NCBI GenBank assembly: GCA_007693295.1
Contig: REDT01000166.1
Coordinates: 1-38,858, forward strand
Length of the DNA stretch: 38,858 bases
Direction of reading: 5' to 3'
From: Balneolaceae bacterium
Lineage (GTDB): Bacteria > Bacteroidota > Rhodothermia > Balneolales > Balneolaceae
In this document: in pieces, positions 25,241-33,485 of the stretch
How the letters are laid out: every line of letters begins with the position of its first letter
How positions within the stretch are numbered: position 1 is the first letter of the stretch
Translations under genes and position numbers: made by a program
The notes under the pieces: generated by a model
The model's input: the letters and a program-made list of their open reading frames with translations, nothing else
What the model was told of the DNA's origin: nothing
The model's database searches: none

Positions 25241-27832
25241 ATGAAAAGAAATGTTACTTATTTATCGATTTTTATAATAGGCCTGCTCTTACCTCTTCAG
25301 CTCTCAGCTCAGGTAAAGTCCTTTGAAGAAGTGGTTGGCCACAAAATTGGTGACCGAATTACACAAAGCCATCAAATTCTTGATTACCTGAACTATCTTA
25401 ATGGAGCATCCGAACGCGTGACGCTTCTTGAGATCGGCACCACATTCGACCACCGCCTTCAGGTTGCTGCTATCCTCACCGCACCGGACAATCATGCCCG
25501 TTTAGATGAAATTCGTGAGAATGCACAAAAATTGAATGATCCGCGCCGAACAAGCCGTGCCGAGGCAGAGCAGATCATCACCGCACAGCCGGCCGTTCTC
25601 TATCTGGGTGGATCCATTCACGGGTTCGAGCTCTCCGGTACCGAAGGCGTTTTGATGATGCTCGAACACTACACGACCAACAATGATCCGGAAACGCTCG
25701 AGCATCTTCGAAATACATTGATTATAGCCGATCCCGTTATCAACTCAGACGGGCGTGATGCCTTTGCACAGTTCAATCACCAGCACAAGGGCCGCCATGC
25801 TAATGCCGACTTAGCCGACTGGTCGAACGATTTTACGGGATGGGATGGCAGAAAATATCGAACCAGCCACTACTATTTTGATCTGAACCGCGACTGGTTT
25901 GCCCACACCCACCCCGAAACGCGCAACCGTGCAGCCATTCTCCAGGAGTGGAGGCCGCAAGCCGGTGTGGATGCTCACGAAATGGGTTCGGAACGTGAAT
26001 TTTATGTTGACCCTCCAACCGGCCCATTCTCTCCGTTCTTCCCCGAATACACCACAAAATGGTTTGAGGAGTATGGCCGAGCCCACGCTGAAGCTTTCGA
26101 CCGGGAGCATGTGGAGTACACCAAGCGAGAGATCTTTAACTTCTTCTACCCTGCCTACTTCACCTCCTACATGACCTACCAGGGCGCTGTTGGCATGCTC
26201 TATGAGCAGGGATCCTCCAGGGGCCTTGCCCTCGAGTTAAGCGACGGTACCGTACGAACGCTGGGGCAAGCCGCCTTCCAGCAATACACGGCCTTTCGCG
26301 CAATGATCGGCCTCTCATCCGATAAGCGAGAGGAGTTATTAACCGACTACTACCGGTCGAATGTAAACGCCATCGATCAGGGCAGCAGGGGTACCGTTCG
26401 CTACCTCATAAAACAGGAAGGAGACCCCCATCTTGTAGCCTATGTGGTAAATTTGCTTCAGCGAAGCGGAATTGAAGTGAGTGAACTCACATCTGATGCA
26501 TCTCTCAGAAATGTTAAAAACCGCGAAGGCAATGAGGTAGGTTCACATACTTTCAGTGCCGGCAGCTATGTGATAGAAGCATCTCAGCCCCGTATGGCAT
26601 TTATCCGAAAACTGCTTGAACCGCATATTCAGATCCCCGAAGAGTTCCTTGCCGAGGCGCGCGAACGTGTGGATCGAGGCGAAAATCCACGATTCTACGA
26701 CATCACCGCATGGTCGCTGCCCTTGCTCTACAATTTGCAGGGCTTCAGTACATCCGATAGCCGCTCCATTTCTGCAGTGCGGTTAACCGAGCCTATTGGC
26801 AATCCCGGCGGCATGACCGATGAGATGGCCGAATACGCCTATCTCATCAATGGTAATCAGGCAGCGCTCCTGTCCACTATTATACCACTCAGGGAAAAAG
26901 AGATTCGTCTGCACATCATCTATAAGCCTACACAAATTAACGGCAAGCGATACAGTTCCGGAACCCTTGTGGTTCGTACTGACGGCAAGAGTGATACCGT
27001 GCACGAAGCTGTGCGCGAACTGGCAGAAAAGTTCGATCTCGAAGTGGATGCGGTTAACAGCGGGCGGGTTGATCCCGGATTTCCGCCGCTTGGCACCATT
27101 GAGGGGAATCGCGTGAAAAACCCTGAAATCGCGCTGCTGGCAAACTACCCACTGGATGCCTACTCATTTGGCTGGGCATGGCACACACTCGACCGGGTTT
27201 ATGAAATTCCACACACCATCATCAATACCACCAATATCGCTTCCACCCCTATGGAGCGGTTTGATGTGCTGATTGTTCCGGAAGTTCAAAACAGCAGTGA
27301 AATGGAAAAACTGCTTGGCGAATCGGGAATAGAACGGATTCAGCGCTGGGTACGTGATGGCGGCACTTTGGTTACCATCGGATCGGCAAGCGAATTTGCA
27401 AGAACAAACATGGGTCTTGGCACTCTTGATTCGTGGTACGACGACGAAGAGAATGAAAACGCTCAACGTCTTAGCGTGCCGGGGGCCTTTGTCAGAACTG
27501 AACTTGACAGTAACGAATGGATTGTGTCGGGGTACGACTATGATTTGCCGGTACTCATCAACTCAACCCGGCTCTATCGAGCTCCTGAAGGGCCTCCCTC
27601 ACCTGCCCGGCGTACTGCTGTTAAAGTTGCATCCGACGGTGATGTACGCATTGCGGGGCATATGTGGGAAGAAAATATTGAACGGCTTCCCGGATCCATA
27701 TTCCTCTATGAGCAGAGAATCGGATCGGGCCGGCTTATCGCCTTTGCGGAAGATGTAAACTTCCGCGGTTACTGGCGGGGAGCCGACAGATTGTTCCTGA
27801 ACGCCGTAATTTTAGGGCCTAGTGCGCCTTGA
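25241..27832 (+). CDS. Exported M14 family zinc carboxypeptidase-like protein
   Basis: 863 residues from ATG 25241, which begins a clear signal peptide (MKRNVTYLSIFIIGLLLPLQ, ending LSAQ). Upstream in-frame codons to 25154 are less likely. The M14 catalytic domain has the zinc ligands His127 and Glu130 in GGSIHGFELSG, the DLNRDWF motif, and the third ligand probably His246 in GVDAHEMGS. A later MLYEQGSSRG/ALEL area may supply the general-base Glu. The C-terminal part (about 600-863) has a Rossmann-like, glutamine-amidotransferase-type layer (VLIVPEVQNS, WVRDGGTLVTIGS) seen in large Bacteroidota M14 proteins. Likely degrades peptides in the periplasm or outside the cell; specificity unknown. 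Confidence 0.88.
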   Translation: MKRNVTYLSIFIIGLLLPLQLSAQVKSFEEVVGHKIGDRITQSHQILDYLNYLNGASERVTLLEIGTTFDHRLQVAAILTAPDNHARLDEIRENAQKLNDPRRTSRAEAEQIITAQPAVLYLGGSIHGFELSGTEGVLMMLEHYTTNNDPETLEHLRNTLIIADPVINSDGRDAFAQFNHQHKGRHANADLADWSNDFTGWDGRKYRTSHYYFDLNRDWFAHTHPETRNRAAILQEWRPQAGVDAHEMGSEREFYVDPPTGPFSPFFPEYTTKWFEEYGRAHAEAFDREHVEYTKREIFNFFYPAYFTSYMTYQGAVGMLYEQGSSRGLALELSDGTVRTLGQAAFQQYTAFRAMIGLSSDKREELLTDYYRSNVNAIDQGSRGTVRYLIKQEGDPHLVAYVVNLLQRSGIEVSELTSDASLRNVKNREGNEVGSHTFSAGSYVIEASQPRMAFIRKLLEPHIQIPEEFLAEARERVDRGENPRFYDITAWSLPLLYNLQGFSTSDSRSISAVRLTEPIGNPGGMTDEMAEYAYLINGNQAALLSTIIPLREKEIRLHIIYKPTQINGKRYSSGTLVVRTDGKSDTVHEAVRELAEKFDLEVDAVNSGRVDPGFPPLGTIEGNRVKNPEIALLANYPLDAYSFGWAWHTLDRVYEIPHTIINTTNIASTPMERFDVLIVPEVQNSSEMEKLLGESGIERIQRWVRDGGTLVTIGSASEFARTNMGLGTLDSWYDDEENENAQRLSVPGAFVRTELDSNEWIVSGYDYDLPVLINSTRLYRAPEGPPSPARRTAVKVASDGDVRIAGHMWEENIERLPGSIFLYEQRIGSGRLIAFAEDVNFRGYWRGADRLFLNAVILGPSAP

Positions 27833-27888
27833 TAATGATGAGAGGAGACTAGTGTAGTGTTAACCCATACTTGTCAGTTGTGTGAAGA

Positions 27889-28012
27889 CCTGACAGCATT
27901 CCCGGTGCTTTTCCGGGTTTCTGTCAGCGTCGCCTCATAGAATCGAATCCCATCTTATACAGCATTACTTGCATGCAAACCCAACGCTGTCAGATCCAGT
28001 TGGTGCTGACAG
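27889..28012. repeat. CTGACAG/CTGTCAG palindromes
   Basis: CTGACAG (27890-27896) pairs with CTGTCAG (27921-27927) and encloses CCCGG/CCGGG (27901-27905, 27913-27917). A second pair of the same 7-mers lies at 27987-27993 and 28006-28012. These fill the spacer between the M14 and S41 genes, which converge, and may help terminate both. Confidence 0.55.
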
Positions 28013-28028
28013 GTTTCGACCGACATTC

Positions 28029-28063
28029 TCAATACTTGCTACTCGATACTCTCTACTCTCTAC
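28029..28063. repeat. Five tandem heptamers (YYNNTAC)
   Basis: TCAATAC TTGCTAC TCGATAC TCTCTAC TCTCTAC in direct tandem, 24 nt from the end of the S41 gene. Same family as the heptamers at 6188, 21469 and 31931-31990. Confidence 0.65.
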
Positions 28064-28086
28064 TACTTCTTACCTCTCAGAGGCTG

Positions 28087-29541
28087 TCACTCCAATCTCT
28101 TTATATCACCCGGAAGCAGATAAACATCATCACTGAATGGTACAAGGTCTTGAGAATCTATGATCATTTCACGGTCGTCCCACATTTCAGTCGTCATACG
28201 GGCTACCTGGCCATTACCGGTAATTAACTCGAGCGCCCTTGCCAAAAGGGGTTCACTCTCATCTCCAAGTTCCGGCATACTGCCTAAAAATGTCGAACTG
28301 AACTCAATAAGCCTGTTATTCGGAGTAGGAGAAAACCCATCGGGATAATCCTGATCCTGCGCATTAAAAATCTTGAACACAATAGGCTGCATCGCACGCA
28401 TGTGGTTCTGATTGGCTCCATTATTACTGCTATAATTTGGCGGATTGTCGTATACCGTAATAGAGCCTTCATCTTTACCACGGGTATCGTCGCCTATCAA
28501 AATCACTTCATCCAGGTATGGCCGCAGCCCATTCACGATGGTCTCGCTTGCCGATGCCGTGCGAAAACCGGTAAGAATATATAATCTATTCAGATTTAGT
28601 TGGTTCATCGCTATTACATCCGTCACCTCTCCATTGCCGTTATACACCGGAACTTCATCATATATCGGAAAGGAAACATTCCTGTCAGACCTTTTCTCAT
28701 TATAGATAAGCTTTGAAAAAACATTGGTGTCATCCAATCCGGAAATCATTCCTGCCAAAATCGCACTGGTAATCAGAGCTCCGCCGGAATTGTAGCGCAG
28801 ATCAAGCACCAGCTCATCAATATTTTCGTTCAATAATACTCCAAATGCATCATTCAACTCCTCGTGAAAATTAAATCTAAAGGCATTCAAAACAAGATAT
28901 CCTATCCTGGCATTATCCGCTTCAATGACTTTGACAGCGTGAATGGGATTTTCCTGCAGTACAACAGAATTTATGGGGTCTGTTGCTTCAATCTCCTGAA
29001 AATTATTATCCGGATCAGCCAGTGTTAGGACATAGCTCTCGCTTTGTAGAAGTGATGAGAAATTGTTCGTGGTAATTGTTGTGCCGTTAATCCGGGTGAA
29101 AACATCTCCCCGTTTTAGCCCGGCATCATCGGCGGGTGAATCGGGAACCACATACTGTACATAGCCGAAAACAGCATCTGAGTCCTGACTGATGCGAACC
29201 AATCCATATCGAAATCCAAATGACTTGGTAATGCCCTGACGCGACTCTTCGTGCTCTACGTAATTTTCAATAAACCAGGAGAAATCATCCTCTTGAAAGA
29301 GCAGACTGTTGAATAAAATCTCTTCATTCTGAAAATCATTCAGATACGAATAAAAGGACTCTTCGTCGGTAAACCTGTTGTCTGCCAAATCGGGAACATT
29401 TCCTTGCCAAAAATACCAGTGGTTTAATCCGTTCCATACAAACTGTTTCTCTTCAGATGCTTCAGTAATCTCATTAGAGCTTGTATCACAAGCATTTAAA
29501 GAAAACAGAATAAGGAGTGCGTACAAATAATATCTTTTCAT
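28087..29541 (-). CDS. S41 family (C-terminal processing) peptidase lipoprotein with PDZ domain
   Basis: 484 residues. A lipoprotein signal ends in LNAC (Cys18) followed by Asp, so it is probably membrane-anchored. A helical N-terminal domain (WNGLNHWYFWQ) is followed by a PDZ domain (about 115-185; SPADDAGLKRGDVFTRING) and the S41 fold: VKVIEADNARIGYLVLNAF, LVLDLRYNSGGALITSA, the probable nucleophile Ser in TASASETIVNGL, and Lys in GDDTRGKDEGS. Typical tail-specific-protease order. Substrate unknown. ATG at 29541. Confidence 0.88.
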   Translation of the reverse strand: MKRYYLYALLILFSLNACDTSSNEITEASEEKQFVWNGLNHWYFWQGNVPDLADNRFTDEESFYSYLNDFQNEEILFNSLLFQEDDFSWFIENYVEHEESRQGITKSFGFRYGLVRISQDSDAVFGYVQYVVPDSPADDAGLKRGDVFTRINGTTITTNNFSSLLQSESYVLTLADPDNNFQEIEATDPINSVVLQENPIHAVKVIEADNARIGYLVLNAFRFNFHEELNDAFGVLLNENIDELVLDLRYNSGGALITSAILAGMISGLDDTNVFSKLIYNEKRSDRNVSFPIYDEVPVYNGNGEVTDVIAMNQLNLNRLYILTGFRTASASETIVNGLRPYLDEVILIGDDTRGKDEGSITVYDNPPNYSSNNGANQNHMRAMQPIVFKIFNAQDQDYPDGFSPTPNNRLIEFSSTFLGSMPELGDESEPLLARALELITGNGQVARMTTEMWDDREMIIDSQDLVPFSDDVYLLPGDIKRLE

Positions 29542-29709
29542 AAATTTTACCCTGTATTTAAGGTAGCCTGATCTTATAACTAAACCGGCGGTAAACTACG
29601 CTCTATTTATTATATGATTAACAGTAATAAATGCGTTGATTCAATAATAGTTCAAAATAAACGAACTGAAAAGCATTCCATTTTATAACTGTTTTATAAC
29701 AAGTAACCG

Positions 29710-30144
29710 ATGAAAACACTCTTTATTTTTTCACTTACCCTATTTCTATTCGCTAATGCTTGCTCATCCTCCGAAAAAGCAGCCTCTAATAACTCAATAC
29801 AACTGACGGAAGCGTCGTATTACAACTGGACTGCCAGCATTCCCGGAGATGAAGACAATATTGAGCGAGGCACGGATTTGGTATTAACCTTTTCAAGCTG
29901 GCCTGAAAAATTCAATCCGGAGGCTGTTATTTTTTATAATAAGAGATCATTCCCTGCAGAAATTGAACAAATTGAGGGGAACCGGGTGGTTATCAAAGCC
30001 AGAATTATGCATGAATCCACAGTTCTTGCCGAGGTTTCAGAAAGAGTAAATCTCTCCGACCGCCTTATCTATACAAATGAAGACGGCGATACCCTCTATT
30101 TGGAAATAGATGAGTGGGAAAGGATGTCCGACCGGTATCAATAA
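29710..30144 (+). CDS. Small lipoprotein of unknown function
   Basis: 144 residues. The signal peptide ends in FANAC, so the mature protein begins at Cys18 and is probably lipidated, followed by a Ser-rich linker. The rest is beta-rich (DLVLTFSSWPEKFNPEAVIFYNKRSFPAEIEQIEGNRVV in parts) and acidic at the end. I do not recognise a family; a small beta-sandwich is likely. Two direct repeats TTTTATAAC (29681-29689, 29692-29700) precede the ATG and may be promoter or regulator sites. It is divergent from the S41 gene. Confidence 0.65.
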   Translation: MKTLFIFSLTLFLFANACSSSEKAASNNSIQLTEASYYNWTASIPGDEDNIERGTDLVLTFSSWPEKFNPEAVIFYNKRSFPAEIEQIEGNRVVIKARIMHESTVLAEVSERVNLSDRLIYTNEDGDTLYLEIDEWERMSDRYQ

Positions 30145-30246
30145 CCATTTACTCGCAGGAAGACATGAGTTTGTACTCCTGCTCCTTCCCCTTCTCATGT
30201 TACCGGGAGCACCTGCCTTTTAGTTTTTAAAGCCTCTCAAGCGAGT

Positions 30247-30492
30247 TTACTCCTTGGTGGGACTCAACAACTCCACGTGAAATCTGAATTTCTCGCCCTC
30301 GATAGTCATCGTATCATAAATCTCACGAATCAGTTCAAATACGACATCTGTATCGCCTCTGATACTTGTTGAAAGGTAGTTTACATCCATCTCAACGTCA
30401 TGCTGAGCTACAAATTCAATAAGATCCTGCACCTGTTCTTTTGGATGTTCATTGTAGAGTGGAATGTATGTAAGCTGAGCAATTGTCTTCAT
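30247..30492 (-). CDS. Thiamine-binding/DUF77 (YqgV-like) small protein
   Basis: 81 residues from ATG 30492; the frame continues to a TTG at 30507, less likely as start. A ferredoxin-like beta-alpha-beta pattern: a first strand (TIAQLTYIPLY), a helix (KEQVQDLIEFVAQH), a strand (VNYLSTSIRGDTDVVFELI), a helix, and a last strand (KFRFHVELLSP). The STSIRGD...VFELI stretch fits the MTH1187/YkoF/YqgV family, some members of which bind thiamine. The usual N-terminal strand motif is poor, so the assignment is moderate. No transport genes nearby. Confidence 0.6.
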   Translation of the reverse strand: MKTIAQLTYIPLYNEHPKEQVQDLIEFVAQHDVEMDVNYLSTSIRGDTDVVFELIREIYDTMTIEGEKFRFHVELLSPTKE

Positions 30493-30735
30493 GTTATTGG
30501 ACTTCAATTTTTTTCGGTTCCGAAAAGCCGGAATCCACAGTTAGTTTGAAACATTATTTTATAAGTTGGCTACAAAATAATCAGTTCGCAGACCAAGATA
30601 CAAGAAATTACGAGATCAAAACATGAATCTGCTCAATTCCATTACACATTATCATTGATCTTTGCACTCTTGCTGAAATCATCAATCTGGAAGAAGCTGA
30701 GCAGTAACCCTCAAGATATTTTTTGACCCCCAAGC

Positions 30736-30774
30736 AAAGTCCGGCTGCCATTTGGAGCCGGGCTTTCTTTTTTT
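30736..30774 (+). terminator. Rho-independent terminator
   Basis: AAAGTCCGGCT (30736-30746) and AGCCGGGCTTT (30756-30766) form an 11-bp stem with one wobble and a 9-nt loop, followed by C and seven T (30768-30774). It works on the plus strand only. The upstream interval 30493-30735 has no clear gene (only an 11-codon frame, MNLLNSITHYH, from about 30622), so the transcript it ends is unknown; a small RNA is possible. Confidence 0.75.
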
Positions 30775-30779
30775 GCGAT

Positions 30780-30822
30780 AAAAGATCCGCAATGTCTTCG
30801 AAAGACATTGCGGATCTTTTTT
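30780..30822. terminator. Strong 19-bp terminator hairpin before the his leader
   Basis: The arms 30780-30798 and 30802-30820 are perfectly complementary (AAAAGATCCGCAATGTCTT) with a CGA loop, ending in six T (30817-30822). A flanking A-run makes it possibly bidirectional. It isolates the his operon from upstream transcription. Confidence 0.8.
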
Positions 30823-30898
30823 AAGGAATGAATTCAGGCATATCTGTTGTTTATGATTTTGATTGGTTTTAAAAAACTGAAATTCATACCTTAATTAC

Positions 30899-30973
30899 GT
30901 GGCAAAAAACATCACACATATTTCACTTCATCATCACTGCCATCACGGCAGCCACGGGCATATTGTACGATAA
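30899..30973 (+). CDS. Histidine-rich his operon leader peptide
   Basis: A 24-codon frame starting at GTG 30899 and ending TAA 30973. It contains His at codons 7, 11, 12, 13, 15, 16, 19 and 21, including the run HHHCHHGSHGH near its end. It stands 66 nt before hisG, the first his gene. Such peptides let the ribosome stall when charged histidyl-tRNA is scarce and thereby control operon transcription (classical his attenuation). The upstream frame is closed by TGA 30878-30880, so GTG is the only usual start codon. A candidate TTG (30863-30865) - 21 nt - TACCTTAA (30887-30894) promoter would start transcription almost at the GTG. The eight His of 24 residues at exactly this place make chance unlikely. 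Confidence 0.75.
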   Translation: MAKNITHISLHHHCHHGSHGHIVR

Positions 30974-30991
30974 ATCTCCCCTTACCTGCCC
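30937..30991 (+). promoter_or_regulatory. Possible his attenuator with alternative pairing
   Basis: GGCAG (30947-30951), inside the His codons, can pair with CTGCC upstream (30937-30941, loop ATCAC) or with a second CTGCC downstream (30986-30990). GGGCA (30956-30960) can also pair with TGCCC (30987-30991). The mutually exclusive stems fit an attenuator, but there is no T-tract after 30991, so a standard terminator is not visible. Confidence 0.4.
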
Positions 30992-31039
30992 ATTGTTATC
31001 TGACTTCCAACTACCATTCACCATATTATTGATTTTTCT

Positions 31040-31918
31040 ATGAGAACTCTCGATTCTACAACCTCTTTACGTATTGCCGTTCAAAAAGGCGGCCGTTTAA
31101 CCGACAAAACCCTCAGTCTCCTTGAAGGCATTGGTCTGCAATTTGATGATTACAAACGAAGCCTGCTTGTGAAATGCCGCAACTTTGATGTGGAGCTTCT
31201 GCTGATCCGTGACGACGATATCCCCGAATATGTGCAAGATGGCGTTTGCGACCTCGGTTTTGTTGGGGCAAATACAGTTGCCGAAGATGAAGCCGATGTA
31301 ACCATTCTTCGCGGACTCGACTATGGCGTATGCCGGCTTGCTATTGCCGTTCCAAAAAATGGCTCTATCAAAAAAGTTGAAGACTTTGCCGGCAAAAGAA
31401 TTGCCACCAGCTACCCGGTTTTAACCCGCAAGTTTTTTAACTCGAAGGGAATTGATATAGATATTGTGACCCTGTCGGGTTCGGTTGAGATTGCCCCACG
31501 ATTGGAGATTGCCGATGCCATTACCGATCTGGTCTCTACCGGTGGCACGCTAAAGGCAAACGGCCTGATTGAAATCGATAACATTTTTGATTCGGAAACT
31601 CAGCTGATTCAGACCAATAAACCGCTATCGGAAGGCAAAAAACATCTTATCGGCAAGATTCTTCAGCGTATAGAAGGGTATAAAAAAGCCGCAGAAAGCC
31701 GGTACATCATGATGAATGCTCCGCAAAGTGCTGTTGTGGAAATAAAGAAAATTATACCTTCACTAAAAAGCCCAACCGTAATGCCGCTTGCCGACAACGG
31801 CATGGTGGCAATACATACCGTAATTCCGCTCTCTACATTCTGGGATGTTATGGAAAACCTTAAAGAAGCCGGCGCCACAGGTATTGTGATGCTGCCAATT
31901 GAATCGATGATTGTTTAA
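31040..31918 (+). CDS. hisG: ATP phosphoribosyltransferase HisG (long form)
   Basis: First step of histidine synthesis: ATP plus PRPP gives phosphoribosyl-ATP. 292 residues, with the two-lobed catalytic domain (LRIAVQKGGRL; the PRPP-loop region DAITDLVSTGGTLKANGL near 160-180) and a C-terminal ACT-like regulatory domain (about 215-292), so it is the long, histidine-feedback-inhibited form that needs no HisZ. ATG 31040 has no Shine-Dalgarno. First structural gene of the operon. Confidence 0.96.
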   Translation: MRTLDSTTSLRIAVQKGGRLTDKTLSLLEGIGLQFDDYKRSLLVKCRNFDVELLLIRDDDIPEYVQDGVCDLGFVGANTVAEDEADVTILRGLDYGVCRLAIAVPKNGSIKKVEDFAGKRIATSYPVLTRKFFNSKGIDIDIVTLSGSVEIAPRLEIADAITDLVSTGGTLKANGLIEIDNIFDSETQLIQTNKPLSEGKKHLIGKILQRIEGYKKAAESRYIMMNAPQSAVVEIKKIIPSLKSPTVMPLADNGMVAIHTVIPLSTFWDVMENLKEAGATGIVMLPIESMIV

Positions 31919-31930
31919 CTAATAGTACGG

Positions 31931-31990
31931 GAGTATTGAGTATTGAGTAGCAAGACAGTCTCGATACTCAATACTCGATACTTGATACTC
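31931..31990. repeat. Convergent heptamer repeats between hisG and hisD
   Basis: GAGTATT GAGTATT GAGTAGC (31931-31951), then on the opposite orientation GATACTC AATACTC GATACTT GATACTC (31963-31990). The two halves can form a hairpin (GAGTATTGAGTA with TACTCAATACTC at 31965-31976). It ends 4 nt before the hisD ATG, so it may affect hisD translation. Confidence 0.7.
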
Positions 31991-31994
31991 AACT

Positions 31995-33290
31995 ATGAAA
32001 ACCTACAACTACAAAACCCTTTCCTCCGAAGAGATCGAAGCCCTCTGCCGGCGCCCAAAGATGGACTTCGCCTCGGTTTTTGAGACCGTACAGCCTATAC
32101 TGGATGATGTGCAAAAACTCGGTGATGAAGCGATCAGGGCCTATACCATAAAATTTGACGGGGTTGACCCAAAACCTGTAATTATCAATCCTGCATCCGT
32201 TTCTGTTACGTTAGAGCCAAAGGTTCAGGAGGCGATCGACCGCGCCATGAGCAATATCTTCCGGTTTCACCGGGAACAGGGCACATCCAAAATTGACGTT
32301 GAAACCATGAATGGTGTACTCTGCAGCAGGGTGGCCAGGCCTATTGAGCGGGTAGGGCTCTATATTCCCGGCGGTACGGCACCGCTACCCTCCACTGCGA
32401 TGATGCTTGGAGTGCCTGCTATGATTGCAGGGTGCAAAACCATTGTGATCGCCACTCCGCCCGACAAAAACGGAAACGTTCCTGATTCGATTCTCTATAT
32501 CGCCCAAAAGATCGGTGCAGCTGCCGTTGTAAAAGCAGGCGGTGCCCAGGCAATAGCCGGGATGGCATTTGGCACAAATACCATCCCAAAAGTGGATAAG
32601 ATTTTCGGTCCCGGAAACCAGTTTGTTACCGCTGCCAAGATGATCCTGCAAAACAGTGAGGCTATGGTAGCTATAGATATGCCCGCAGGCCCGTCTGAAG
32701 TTTTGGTTATTGCTGATGAAAACGCAGATCCTGATTTTGTGGCTGCTGATCTTTTATCACAGGCCGAACACGGGTCAGACAGCCAGGTGGTTTTGGTTGT
32801 GACTGAGAATACCGATCTCGATGCAATCAATGCAGCAACGGAAAAACAGCTGAACAAGCTGCCGAGAAAAGAGTTTGCTATAGGTGCTCTCGAGAATAGT
32901 TTTACGGTTGTGGTTAGTTCCACAAAAGAGGCGATGGAGTTCTCAAACAAATACGCTCCCGAACACCTTATTATCAATACAGACGATGCTGATGAGCTTG
33001 CAGAGAGCGTAATCAATGCGGGATCTGTGTTTATAGGCCAGTGGACGGCAGAGAGTATGGGCGATTATGCCTCCGGTACCAACCATACGCTACCTACATA
33101 TGGATATGCAAGAATGTACAGCGGCGTCTCGCTCTACAGTTTTCAAAAATTTATTACCATGCAGAAAATTTCGGAACAGGGGCTGAGAAATTTAGGCCCC
33201 ACTGTTGAAACTTTGGCTGAAATTGAGGGCCTTTATGCACACAAGAATGCGGTGAGCGTGAGGTTGAAGAAGTTGGGTAAGGAAAGTTGA
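31995..33290 (+). CDS. hisD: Histidinol dehydrogenase HisD
   Basis: Last two steps of histidine synthesis: L-histidinol to L-histidine through histidinal, with NAD+ and zinc. 431 residues, normal length. Motifs: [20 protein letters not shown], the [14 protein letters not shown] stretch, QAEHGSDSQ carrying zinc/catalytic Gln-His, the late catalytic His in APEHLI and NHTLPT. No defect seen. A palindromic repeat starts about 14 nt after its stop. Confidence 0.97.
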   Translation: MKTYNYKTLSSEEIEALCRRPKMDFASVFETVQPILDDVQKLGDEAIRAYTIKFDGVDPKPVIINPASVSVTLEPKVQEAIDRAMSNIFRFHREQGTSKIDVETMNGVLCSRVARPIERVGLYIPGGTAPLPSTAMMLGVPAMIAGCKTIVIATPPDKNGNVPDSILYIAQKIGAAAVVKAGGAQAIAGMAFGTNTIPKVDKIFGPGNQFVTAAKMILQNSEAMVAIDMPAGPSEVLVIADENADPDFVAADLLSQAEHGSDSQVVLVVTENTDLDAINAATEKQLNKLPRKEFAIGALENSFTVVVSSTKEAMEFSNKYAPEHLIINTDDADELAESVINAGSVFIGQWTAESMGDYASGTNHTLPTYGYARMYSGVSLYSFQKFITMQKISEQGLRNLGPTVETLAEIEGLYAHKNAVSVRLKKLGKES

Positions 33291-33303
33291 TAAATGCAAT
33301 AAA

Positions 33304-33459
33304 AAAGTCCCCTCTTGCCCCGTAGGGATGCCTATGGCAAGAGGGGATTTAGGGGTGTGTTGATTAAGCATTGAAGCCCTACATGGGACACACCCCTCGA
33401 TCGTGCTAACCGGCTTCGCCTTTAGCACTCACTTTTCCCCTCTCCAGAGGGGACCTTTT
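33304..33459. repeat. Composite palindromic repeat, copy A (hisD-hisC spacer)
   Basis: The outer ends AAAGTCCCCTCT and AGAGGGGACCTTT (to 33458) are inverted. Inside: CCCCTCTTGCC/GGCAAGAGGGG (33309-33319, 33336-33346), AGGGGTGTGT/ACACACCCCT (33351-33360, 33388-33397) and CCCCTCT/AGAGGGG (33437-33443, 33446-33452). It shares CCCCTCT palindromes and AGGGGTGTGTT with copy B at the end of hisC. Confidence 0.7.
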
Positions 33460-33485
33460 AATCCTTAAATCATTACAACCCAAAC

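Noticed and set aside
27930-27960. Possible tRNA T-arm (GAATCGAATCCC)
   Set aside because: No acceptor stem, anticodon arm or D-arm could be drawn around it.
30608-30808. 66-codon minus-strand frame
   Set aside because: It runs through both terminator hairpins; no homology signs.
31931-31990. CRISPR array
   Set aside because: Units are 7 nt in direct contact and partly inverted, without spacers; no cas genes in the window.
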